This document shows positions 1 to 5,773 of a DNA stretch of 10,048 nucleotides, piece by piece (the first letter of the stretch is position 1; the number at the start of each line of letters is the position of its first letter). The DNA comes from Acidobacteriota bacterium (lineage in GTDB: Bacteria > Acidobacteriota > Terriglobia > UBA7540). The stretch is taken from the NCBI GenBank assembly GCA_021789565.1, contig JAJYJL010000172.1, positions 1 through 10,048 of the forward strand, in the 5' to 3' direction. Position numbers and translations under genes: made by a program. A model generated the notes under the pieces. The model did no database searches, was not told the origin of the DNA, and saw nothing but the letters and a program-made list of their open reading frames with translations.

Positions 1-666
1 AGGGACCCTGTCCCAATAAACCCAGCCGCCGAAAGGATCGTTCAGCGGAATGCCATCTTCCAGGACCAGGGCCCGGCTGGCCCCGCTGGCTCCCACACCG
101 CGCAATGAGACTCCCTGGGCCGTTGGATTGGCCACCCGGCTGCCGGTGCGGCGGAAAAGGGTGAAGCCGGGCACCTGCTGGAGGATGCCATCCAGCGTGA
201 GGGCCGGCGTTGCGGCGATCTCGCGGTGCGTCAGGACGCGAACGTCGGCGGTGGTCTGGCTCAAGGGCGTCTGCATCCTTGTGGCCGTCACGGTCATCTG
301 CTCTGCCGTCGAGGCCGGATGCATGACCGCTTCCACCGACGCAGTTTCATCCGTTCCGGCACTCCAGTGCTCTTCCAATGTGGCGAATCCCTGGGCGCGG
401 ACCAGCAGGCTGCCACTGGATGCGGGAACACCACGGAAAACAAAATGTCCAACGGCGTCTGTGGTTCTTGTTGCCTTGTAACCCGCCGCGCGCAGAGTGA
501 CCTGGGCTGCCCTGATGACGGCGCCGCTCGGGTCCTTGACAACGCCTTCGACCCGATAAGAGGGGTTGGCGGTCTGCGGGCGCGGCGCCGCTTTCACGGC
601 CGGCAGCGCGGCGAATGCCATCAGTCCAGCCAGGGCGGCAACACAATGTCTGAAAAGAAATCTCAT
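1..666 (-). CDS. TonB-dependent outer-membrane receptor, N-terminal part (runs off the window)
   Basis: The first 222 codons of a TonB-dependent receptor are present; the beta-barrel lies beyond the left edge. Residues 1-27 form a signal peptide (MRFLFRH, a hydrophobic stretch, then an Ala-rich end near VKAA). Residues 38-118 resemble a carboxypeptidase-regulatory-like beta-sandwich, with GVVKDPSGA near 41-49 and DAVGHFVFRGV at 70-80. A TonB-box-like MTVTATR lies at 124-130. The plug domain follows, with LDGILQQVPGF (158-168), GVSLRGVGASGASR (185-198) and LVLEDGIPLNDPFGGW (200-215), which are strong family signatures. The ATG at 666-664 was chosen because it begins the signal peptide and has a purine-rich AAGG-containing stretch just upstream. 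Such receptors use TonB/ExbBD energy to import scarce ligands such as siderophores and cobalamin; the ligand here cannot be told from the plug. It lies downstream of egtB-egtD on the same strand after a 176-bp gap, so it may be co-transcribed or have its own promoter. Confidence 0.92.
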   Translation of the reverse strand, partial: MRFLFRHCVAALAGLMAFAALPAVKAAPRPQTANPSYRVEGVVKDPSGAVIRAAQVTLRAAGYKATRTTDAVGHFVFRGVPASSGSLLVRAQGFATLEEHWSAGTDETASVEAVMHPASTAEQMTVTATRMQTPLSQTTADVRVLTHREIAATPALTLDGILQQVPGFTLFRRTGSRVANPTAQGVSLRGVGASGASRALVLEDGIPLNDPFGGWVYWDRVP

Positions 667-679
667 CTCACCCTTGTAT

Positions 680-747
680 GTGGGCGATGCCAACCGGCCG
701 CCGGTAACCGGACAGCCGGCGCCTGTGCCGCAGAGGCCCAAGCCCAC
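680..747 (-). promoter_or_regulatory. Possible structured 5' leader of the TonB receptor gene
   Basis: The 176 bp between the egtD stop and the receptor start hold no convincing gene. On the transcribed (minus) strand, GTGGGC (747-742) can pair with GCCCAC (685-680) and close a branched structure. Inside it are a hairpin at 721-737 (arms GCCT/AGGC, extended by TG/CA across one C-C mismatch) and a second arm, GCCGG (720-716) with CCGGC (704-700). The structure would end about 13 nt before the receptor ATG. It resembles the shape of a cis-regulatory leader. I could not match it to the cobalamin, TPP or SAM riboswitch consensus, and GC-rich sequence pairs easily by chance. Confidence 0.25.
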
Positions 748-842
748 TAGACTAATCCCCCTGCGGTCCTGCGGCAAATCATTATTGCGAAGCGGCTGGA
801 AAAGGAACCTGCGAAGGTGGGGCAGAAGAAGCGCCGGATTCG

Positions 843-1820
843 TCAGGCGGGGATGAGCAGATTTTCCGCGAAGGGCCATTCGTGGTCGAACCACTGCCCG
901 TCGCATTGGTACCCGGTGCGGCGGCCCATCTGGATGACCTCTTCGGCATTGTATTTGTGCGAACTTTCCGTCCAGATGGTTTCGCCTTCCTCGAAGGGAA
1001 CCAGGATTCTGCTATTGCGTACGCAAACCGTCTGCCGGGCCGTCGAGACCAGGTGCATCTCGACGCGGCGCTCCCGCTCATTCCATTTTGCGAGGTGTCG
1101 GAACTTCTGAAGGTCGAAATCCCCGTCAAGCTCACGGTTGATTCGCGCCAGCAGATTGAGGTTGAAGGCTGCCGTGACGCCCAAAGGATCGTCGTAGGCT
1201 TCAAGCAATTGTTCAACCGGTTTCAGAAGGTCGGTGGCCAGCAGAAGCGCATCGGCCCTGGTCAGGACTTCACGGATTTTTCGCAGAAACTCTTCGGCCG
1301 GCGCGCGTTCAAAGTTTCCGATGGAGCTTCCCAGGAAAAGCACCAGCAGGTGCTGGCCGGGTTTGCGCCGGGCGGCGGCTTTGCGCAGGCCGTCGAGGTA
1401 GCTGGTTTCAAATCCCAGAACGCTGACCGCATCGATTTGATTCAGTTCGCGCTCGCACATCGAGAGCGCGGTGCGGGAGATTTCAATGGGATGGTAAAGC
1501 GTGGGCTGGCGGCGCGCGATGGCTTCCAGAATCAGCCGGGTTTTTCGGCCGCTGCCGCTGCCCAACTCCGCCACCACAATTGGAGAAGGAATGCGGGCCG
1601 TAATCTCTTCCGCGTGCCGCTGCAGGATGCGCTCGCCCGCGCGCGTCAGGCCGTACTCGGGCAGCACGCTGATGACTTCAAACAGGGCGGAGCCGACGGC
1701 GTCGTAAAAATATTTGGAGGGAAGTTCCTTCTGGCCTGGTTTTTCAAGGCCCGCGCGCACGTCCGCGGCAAACTGAGCGGTGAAGTCGGCAACCGGGTTG
1801 GCGGTGGCGGCCTGTGGCAT
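843..1820 (-). CDS. egtD: L-histidine N-alpha-methyltransferase EgtD
   Basis: This cytoplasmic enzyme transfers three methyl groups from S-adenosylmethionine to the alpha-amino group of histidine, giving hercynine, the first step of ergothioneine synthesis. The 325-residue length is normal for the family. Visible landmarks are KYFYDAVGSALFE (36-48), LPEY (53-56), the SAM-binding loop ELGSGSGRKTRLIL (85-98), the GSSIGNF segment (164-170) and AYDDPLGVTAAFN (208-220). From memory of Mycobacterium EgtD, the histidine-pocket residues N166, Y206, M252, E282 and S284 all align with a constant +3 shift to N169, Y209, M255, E285 and S287 here. The intact pocket supports histidine as substrate rather than a divergent methyltransferase role. 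The ATG at 1820 lies 21 bp after the egtB stop with a purine-rich AAGAGAA site upstream, so the two genes are almost certainly one operon. Confidence 0.95.
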   Translation of the reverse strand: MPQAATANPVADFTAQFAADVRAGLEKPGQKELPSKYFYDAVGSALFEVISVLPEYGLTRAGERILQRHAEEITARIPSPIVVAELGSGSGRKTRLILEAIARRQPTLYHPIEISRTALSMCERELNQIDAVSVLGFETSYLDGLRKAAARRKPGQHLLVLFLGSSIGNFERAPAEEFLRKIREVLTRADALLLATDLLKPVEQLLEAYDDPLGVTAAFNLNLLARINRELDGDFDLQKFRHLAKWNERERRVEMHLVSTARQTVCVRNSRILVPFEEGETIWTESSHKYNAEEVIQMGRRTGYQCDGQWFDHEWPFAENLLIPA

Positions 1821-1841
1821 GGCAGTTCTCTTGCAAAAAGG

Positions 1842-3170
1842 CTAATTGCTGACGCAGCGGAACCCGGAATAAACGTACTGGTAATGCGGCTGGAACCAGT
1901 TCCGGAATGAGCGGCGCAGCATGCACGCCGCCGTCCGCGACGAGCCGCCCTTCATCACGTAATGTTTGCCGTCAAAAAAGTTGGCGGAATAGCCCCGATA
2001 GAAGGGAAAAGGTTCAAAGCCCTCAAAGGGCTGGAAGACCGTCGAGGTCCATTCCCAGCCGTTGCCCAGCAGGTCCGCCACGCCGAAGGAACTGCAGCCG
2101 GCGGGATGCGCCTGCACGGGAGTAGGGTCCCAGTTCCAGAAATCAAAGTTGCCGCGGTTCTTCTCCGGAGCGCCGGAGCCCCACGGATAGTCGGTTTCCT
2201 TTCCTTCACGTGTGCCGTAGGCGGCGCGATGAAACTGAGCCTCGGTGGGCAATTCTTTGCCGGCCCATCGGGCATAGGCCGCGGCTTCTGCGTGGCTCAC
2301 ATAGACCGGCCAGTCGAGCGGGAGGGGAATCTCCGCAAACATGGTCCGGTAGTTCCAGGCGCCTTCGCGCGGAACCCAGAAACGGGGATGGCGGATGCCC
2401 TCGCGTTCCTTCCACTCCCAGCCGGCATCGTCCCACAGGCTTCTCGTCTCGTAGCCGCCTTCGCGAAGGAACTTCAGGAACTCTCCGTTCGTTACTTTAA
2501 ATTCATCGATGGCAAAGGCGGGAACATGCGCCGTGTTGAGCTCGAATTCGTTGTCCCATCCAAAAACGCGGCCGGCCCTGGGCAGCCCCAGCGTTGCGGT
2601 TCCTGCGGGAATTTCGATCATTCTTCCGGTTTCGACTGGCGAGGCAGGTGCGTGGCTCTCCGACTGCTTCACTTTGCGATGGAGCGGCAACTGGTGCAGC
2701 ATGTAGGCAAGCGTTTCGGCGTGCATCAGGCGATGCTCGAGGGCAACGTTCACGTAGACGCCGGCTGACGAAAGATTGCCCGCGACATCCGTGAGGGGCT
2801 CATTCTCGAGCCGCGCATCCAGTTCTTCGCGCACGCGGTTGTTGTATTCATGGACTTCTTCGAGCGTGGGCCAGTCCGAGGGCTGGTCACTCGGCAGGCC
2901 GCCGTCAACCGGATCGATTCCAAACGCAAAAAGCTGGTCAAACTCAGGATGGAAGGATTGAGCCTGGTACGCATAATTTCCAAGCAGGTTCCAGTCAAAC
3001 GCCTCCAGGTGCCCAATGTAGAAAACAATGCGATGCCGTTCGGGAATGGGACGGTCATAGAGCGCATCGCGCAGGGGAACCTCGAAGAGTTGGTCCGTTG
3101 CAGCCCGAGCCTGGCCAAGCCTGGTCAGAAGGTCCGAAGATGGAGAAAGCTTCTGTTGGGTCTTGGTCAT
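1842..3170 (-). CDS. egtB: Hercynine oxygenase (ergothioneine sulfoxide synthase) EgtB
   Basis: This non-heme iron enzyme uses O2 to form the C-S bond between hercynine and a thiol donor, giving the sulfoxide precursor of ergothioneine. The 442 residues show an N-terminal DinB-like four-helix domain (about 15-165) and a C-terminal formylglycine-generating-enzyme-like (sulfatase-modifying factor) domain (about 183-442). Probable iron ligands are H54 in YIGHLEAFDW and the pair H146/H150 in EHRLMHAE, matching the three-histidine site of the family. The C-terminal fold shows WAGKELPTEAQF (302-313), LLGNGWEWT (367-375), KGGSS (407-411) and SGFRCV at the end. The arginine-rich segment that binds gamma-glutamylcysteine in mycobacterial EgtB is not evident at about 85-115, which instead reads GLPSDQPSDWPTLEEV; cysteine may therefore be the donor (inference). 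The adjacent egtD argues for EgtB over the ovothiol enzyme OvoA, which also usually carries an extra methyltransferase domain missing here. The start at 3170 has only a weak GGGGG-type ribosome site. Confidence 0.93.
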   Translation of the reverse strand: MTKTQQKLSPSSDLLTRLGQARAATDQLFEVPLRDALYDRPIPERHRIVFYIGHLEAFDWNLLGNYAYQAQSFHPEFDQLFAFGIDPVDGGLPSDQPSDWPTLEEVHEYNNRVREELDARLENEPLTDVAGNLSSAGVYVNVALEHRLMHAETLAYMLHQLPLHRKVKQSESHAPASPVETGRMIEIPAGTATLGLPRAGRVFGWDNEFELNTAHVPAFAIDEFKVTNGEFLKFLREGGYETRSLWDDAGWEWKEREGIRHPRFWVPREGAWNYRTMFAEIPLPLDWPVYVSHAEAAAYARWAGKELPTEAQFHRAAYGTREGKETDYPWGSGAPEKNRGNFDFWNWDPTPVQAHPAGCSSFGVADLLGNGWEWTSTVFQPFEGFEPFPFYRGYSANFFDGKHYVMKGGSSRTAACMLRRSFRNWFQPHYQYVYSGFRCVSN

Positions 3171-3191
3171 CTTGTTTTGCCCCCGCTACCG

Positions 3192-3222
3192 ATTAGATGA
3201 AATCGTGGCCGGCAGGTTGCAA
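3192..3222 (-). promoter_or_regulatory. Candidate promoter for egtB-egtD
   Basis: Reading the minus strand upstream of egtB, TTGCAA (3222-3217) could be a -35 box and TCTAAT (3197-3192) a -10 box with five of six consensus bases. They are separated by 19 bp, which is longer than ideal. Transcription would begin about 15-20 nt before the egtB ATG. The spacing and the weak -35 make this tentative. Confidence 0.25.
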
Positions 3223-3257
3223 TTTTTATGATTTTGGGGAGATCCGCCCCGCGCTGC

Positions 3258-3266
3258 TGTGATAAT
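3258..3266 (+). promoter_or_regulatory. Candidate extended -10 promoter for the ABC importer operon
   Basis: TGTGATAAT contains GATAAT (five of six -10 consensus bases) preceded by TG one base upstream, the extended -10 arrangement that can work without a good -35. No convincing -35 box lies 16-18 bp upstream. Transcription would start near 3273, giving a leader of about 70 nt before the ATPase ATG at 3345. That leader would contain the palindromes at 3289-3309. Confidence 0.3.
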
Positions 3267-3288
3267 AACAAATTGAGTCCGGCGATTT

Positions 3289-3309
3289 AAGCGCTTTCCG
3301 GAAAATTCC
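3289..3309. promoter_or_regulatory. Overlapping palindromes, possible operator before the importer operon
   Basis: Three symmetric elements overlap in 21 bp: AAGCGCTT (3289-3296, perfect), TTTCCGGAAA (3295-3304, perfect 10-mer) and GGAA-AA-TTCC (3300-3309). They lie just downstream of the candidate extended -10 promoter and 36 bp before the ATPase start, where a repressor could block transcription. The regulator is unknown, and no regulator gene is in the window. Confidence 0.3.
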
Positions 3310-3344
3310 AGATCTTCACGCTGTGCAAACTGGAGTCTCCCGCC

Positions 3345-4106
3345 ATGCCGCAACAGGAACAACACCCTGCATTGATTGACTTCCGCAACGTGCGTTACTC
3401 ACCCGATGGGCAGCGGGACGTGCTCTCAAACCTCAACCTGAAAGTTGAAGCTGGGGAAACGCTGGTATTGCTGGGCCGCAGCGGCGGCGGCAAGACGACA
3501 ACGCTGAAGATGATCAACCGGCTGATCGATCCCACGGAGGGCGAGGTGCTGGTGGAGGGCAGGTCCGTGCTGGAGTGGGACCCCATCCGGCTGCGGCGCG
3601 GAATCGGTTATGTCATTCAGGAAGTCGGGCTGCTTCCTCACCTCACGATTGAACGCAACATCGGCCTGCTTCCGCGGCTGGAGGGCTGGCCGCCGGAGCG
3701 GGCGCGGCGGCGCGTTGAAGAACTTCTTGAAATGGTGGCGCTCGATCCCGCAACCTTCCGCCATCGCTATCCGCGCGAGCTTTCCGGGGGGCAGCGGCAG
3801 CGGGTGGGCGTGGCGCGGGCGCTGGCCGCCGACCCGCCTATTCTTCTCATGGACGAGCCGTTCGGCGCGCTCGACCCGCTCACACGGACTGAAATTCAAA
3901 AGGAGTTTATTGCCTTGCAGCAGCGGCTGCGCAAGACCATCGTTTTTGTCACGCATGACATTCAAGAGGCCCTGATGGTGGGCACACGCATCGCTCTGCT
4001 TGAAGGCGGCCAACTGGTGGGAACTTACACACGAACGGAATTCCTGAATTCCAGCGATCCCACGGTGAATGCCTATCTCAGCGTATTGCGTGCCGCGGCG
4101 CCGTGA
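3345..4106 (+). CDS. ABC importer ATP-binding protein, OpuCA/OsmV (quaternary amine) type
   Basis: This is the cytoplasmic ATPase subunit that powers the importer encoded by the next two genes. The 253 residues show every ABC motif: Walker A GRSGGGKT (44-51), Q-loop Q92 in IQEVGLLPHLT, signature LSGGQRQR (146-153), Walker B ILLMDE (166-171) with catalytic E171, the D-loop at GALDPLT, and the switch histidine H204 in VTHD. The IQEVGLLPH and DPLTRTEIQKEF segments are typical of the glycine betaine/carnitine/choline/osmoprotectant group. The protein stops soon after the ATPase core and lacks the C-terminal CBS pair that senses ionic strength in OpuA/OpuC ATPases, so osmotic gating by that route is unlikely. 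The ATG at 3345 has GGAG (3332-3335) nine bases upstream. The operon is transcribed divergently from egtB. Family is certain; substrate is not. Confidence 0.93.
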   Translation: MPQQEQHPALIDFRNVRYSPDGQRDVLSNLNLKVEAGETLVLLGRSGGGKTTTLKMINRLIDPTEGEVLVEGRSVLEWDPIRLRRGIGYVIQEVGLLPHLTIERNIGLLPRLEGWPPERARRRVEELLEMVALDPATFRHRYPRELSGGQRQRVGVARALAADPPILLMDEPFGALDPLTRTEIQKEFIALQQRLRKTIVFVTHDIQEALMVGTRIALLEGGQLVGTYTRTEFLNSSDPTVNAYLSVLRAAAP

Positions 4107-4118
4107 GCGTTTTGTTCA

Positions 4119-4175
4119 GGGGCCGAAGCCCCGAGAGAAGATTTCGTGGCACTCTAACGGCACGACTGAAGTCGT
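4119..4175. repeat. Two-hairpin palindromic (REP-like) element within the importer operon
   Basis: The 135-bp gap between the ATPase and permease genes holds two short hairpins: GGGGC-CGAA-GCCCC (4119-4132) and ACGAC-TGAA-GTCGT (4162-4175). Both loops end in GAA and the hairpins are about 30 bp apart. This resembles a dispersed double-hairpin repeat I recall from acidobacterial genomes, with arms of the form GGGGCTnAAGCCCC and GCACGACTGAAGTCGTGC. The outer arms here are partly degraded (C-C mismatch outside the second stem). Only one copy is present in the window, so its repeat status rests on memory. A terminator is less likely because no T-run follows either stem and the same operon continues. 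Confidence 0.5.
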
Positions 4176-4227
4176 CTTTCACGGGGCCCTATTGCAGCGT
4201 GAATGGCCCGGTCGGACTGCCCAAATG

Positions 4228-4233
4228 AAGGAG
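4228..4233 (+). promoter_or_regulatory. Ribosome binding site that fixes the permease start
   Basis: AAGGAG lies eight bases before the ATG at 4242. The upstream in-frame ATG at 4203 would add 13 polar residues to a membrane protein, would place this ribosome site inside the coding region, and has no comparable site of its own. Confidence 0.8.
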
Positions 4234-4241
4234 AATTTTTC

Positions 4242-4883
4242 ATGAGCCTGCTGGATTTTTTCGTTAGAAATCGCGCGGAAATCTGGATGCTGACGCTCGA
4301 GCACTGCTGGCTGGTGGGCATGTCGATGCTGCTGGCCGTGGCGATTGGCGTTCCGCTGGGAATTGTGATCACCCGCCGCCCGTCGCTCAACAAGCCCATT
4401 CTGGGAAGCGCCAACATCATCCAGACAATACCCAGCCTGGCGCTTTTCGGGTTCCTGCTGCCTATGCCCTGGCTGGGCGCGCGGGCCGACCGGCTGGCCA
4501 TCGCCGCCCTCACCGGATACGCTTTGCTGCCGGTCATCCGCAACACTTACACCGGCATCGTGGGGGTTGACCCGAGCGTGCGTGAGGCCGCGCGCGGCAT
4601 GGGCTTGACGGACTGGCAACTGCTGTGTCACGTTGAACTCCCGCTGGCTTTGGGCGTGATCCTGGCGGGAATCCGCGTGGCCACGGTGATCACCGTGGGC
4701 GTGGCCACCATTGCCGCAGCCATTGGCGCCGGCGGCCTGGGCGAGTTCATCTTCCGGGGCCTGGCCATGGTGGATAATCGCGTCATCCTGGCCGGAGCGA
4801 TTCCGGCGGCGCTGATGGGGCTGCTGGCCGATTTCCTCCTGGGCTGGGCCGGACGCCATCTGGTTCCTTCGGCGAAGTTATGA
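4242..4883 (+). CDS. ABC importer permease, OpuCB/OsmW (quaternary amine) type
   Basis: This is the inner-membrane channel subunit. The protein has 213 residues from the ATG at 4242. Hydrophobic segments lie at about 20-43 (CWLVGMSMLLAVAIGVPLG), 52-78, 86-108, 134-165 and 182-204, consistent with five or six membrane helices and the usual size for OpuCB-like permeases. The cytoplasmic EAA loop that docks on the ATPase is clear: REAARGMGLTDWQLLCHVELP (114-134). The IIQTIPSLALFGFLLP segment (59-74) and IGAGGLGEFIFRG (161-173) are hallmarks of the betaine/osmoprotectant permease family. The next gene starts inside its stop codon (ATGA, 4880-4883), so they are translationally coupled. The ergothioneine permease EgtU is a fusion of this type of permease with its binding domain; here the two are separate proteins. 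Confidence 0.93.
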   Translation: MSLLDFFVRNRAEIWMLTLEHCWLVGMSMLLAVAIGVPLGIVITRRPSLNKPILGSANIIQTIPSLALFGFLLPMPWLGARADRLAIAALTGYALLPVIRNTYTGIVGVDPSVREAARGMGLTDWQLLCHVELPLALGVILAGIRVATVITVGVATIAAAIGAGGLGEFIFRGLAMVDNRVILAGAIPAALMGLLADFLLGWAGRHLVPSAKL

Positions 4884-5761
4884 AGAAGGCATTCTGGACA
4901 ATTCTGCTGGCCACCATCCTCTGCTCCTGCGGACCGTCGCGCCGCAAGGTGCTTGTGGTGGGCGCCAAGAACTTCACGGAGCAGACCATCCTAGGCGAGA
5001 TGCTGGCGCAATACCTGCATGCGCAGACCGGAATCGAGGTGGAGCGGCGTTTCGACCTGGGCGGGACCTACGTCTGTCAGGCGGCGCTGATGGCCGGGCG
5101 CATCGATGTCTACGTTGAATATACCGGGACCGCTCTGACGGCCATCCTCAAGCAGCCTGTCGAGCACAACGCCGCGGACGCTTACAATAAAGTCAAAGAG
5201 CTCTACGCCACGCGTTTCAATCTCGACGTGATGCCCCCGCTGGGATTCGACGACACTTTTGTTCTGGTGGTTCGCGGCGAGACGGCGCGGAAAGACCACA
5301 TCCGGACCATTTCACAAGCCGCGCCGTACGCCCGCCACTGGCGGCCGGGATTCGGCTATGAATTTATGGAAAGGGAAGATGGTTATAAAGGTCTGGTCAA
5401 AACCTATCATCTGAAGTTTGGCGAGCCGCCCAGAATTATGGACCTGGGGTTGCTCTATCGTGCTCTTCTCGAAAAGCAGGTGGACGTGGTGGCCGGCAAT
5501 TCCACCGATGCCCAGCTTGAAGCTCAGGATTTCGTCGTGCTGCGGGACAACAAGCATTATTTCCCGCCCTACGAAGCCGTCCCGATTGTTCGCACCAAAA
5601 CACTTTCAGAGTATCCTGCCGTCTACGCCGCCCTGGAGCAACTGGCCGGCAAAATCTCAGAGACCGACATGCGGCATTTGAATTACGAAGTCGTGGCAGA
5701 GCACCGCGACGCCAAGGCAGCGGTGGAGGAGTTCCTGCGCGCTAAGAATCTGGTCCCGTAA
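4880..5761 (+). CDS. Substrate-binding lipoprotein of the quaternary-amine ABC importer (OpuAC/OsmX family)
   Basis: This is the extracytoplasmic receptor that captures ligand for the permease. The 293 residues begin with a short signal ending in lipobox L14-C-S-C17, so C17 is probably lipidated and anchors the protein on the periplasmic face. Family motifs are GAKNFTEQTILGEM (28-41), DVYVEYTGTALT (76-87), GYEFMEREDGYKGL (159-172), VDVVAGNSTDAQL (201-213) and HYFPPYEAVPIV (226-237). The family binds quaternary ammonium compounds such as glycine betaine, choline and carnitine, and in EgtU ergothioneine. AGNSTD stands where many relatives have A-Y/F-S/T-TD, so ligand contacts may differ. The 4-bp overlap with the permease stop and the divergent egtB-egtD pair suggest, but do not prove, a hercynine- or ergothioneine-type ligand. 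It ends 12 bp from the convergent sucB stop. Confidence 0.92.
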   Translation: MKKAFWTILLATILCSCGPSRRKVLVVGAKNFTEQTILGEMLAQYLHAQTGIEVERRFDLGGTYVCQAALMAGRIDVYVEYTGTALTAILKQPVEHNAADAYNKVKELYATRFNLDVMPPLGFDDTFVLVVRGETARKDHIRTISQAAPYARHWRPGFGYEFMEREDGYKGLVKTYHLKFGEPPRIMDLGLLYRALLEKQVDVVAGNSTDAQLEAQDFVVLRDNKHYFPPYEAVPIVRTKTLSEYPAVYAALEQLAGKISETDMRHLNYEVVAEHRDAKAAVEEFLRAKNLVP

Positions 5762-5773
5762 AAGCACTGTTAC

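Noticed and set aside
667..842. Cobalamin riboswitch upstream of the TonB receptor
   Set aside because: This was considered because B12 receptors often have one, but the B12 box (AGCCAGGAGACC-like) and the other conserved core segments are absent.
882..1910. Long plus-strand open frame (342 residues) opposite egtD
   Set aside because: It is antisense to egtD, which has intact family motifs and pocket residues. The translated product shows no recognisable family; long antisense frames are common in GC-rich genes.
1842..3170. OvoA (ovothiol synthase) instead of EgtB
   Set aside because: The C-terminal methyltransferase domain typical of OvoA is absent, and a histidine-trimethylating EgtD with an intact pocket is encoded 21 bp downstream.
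4119..4132. Intrinsic terminator after the ATPase gene
   Set aside because: The GGGGC/GCCCC stem is followed by GAGAGAAG rather than a T-run, and the operon continues with required partner genes.
4203..4241. Longer permease start at 4203
   Set aside because: It would add a 13-residue polar extension covering the AAGGAG ribosome site that serves the ATG at 4242.
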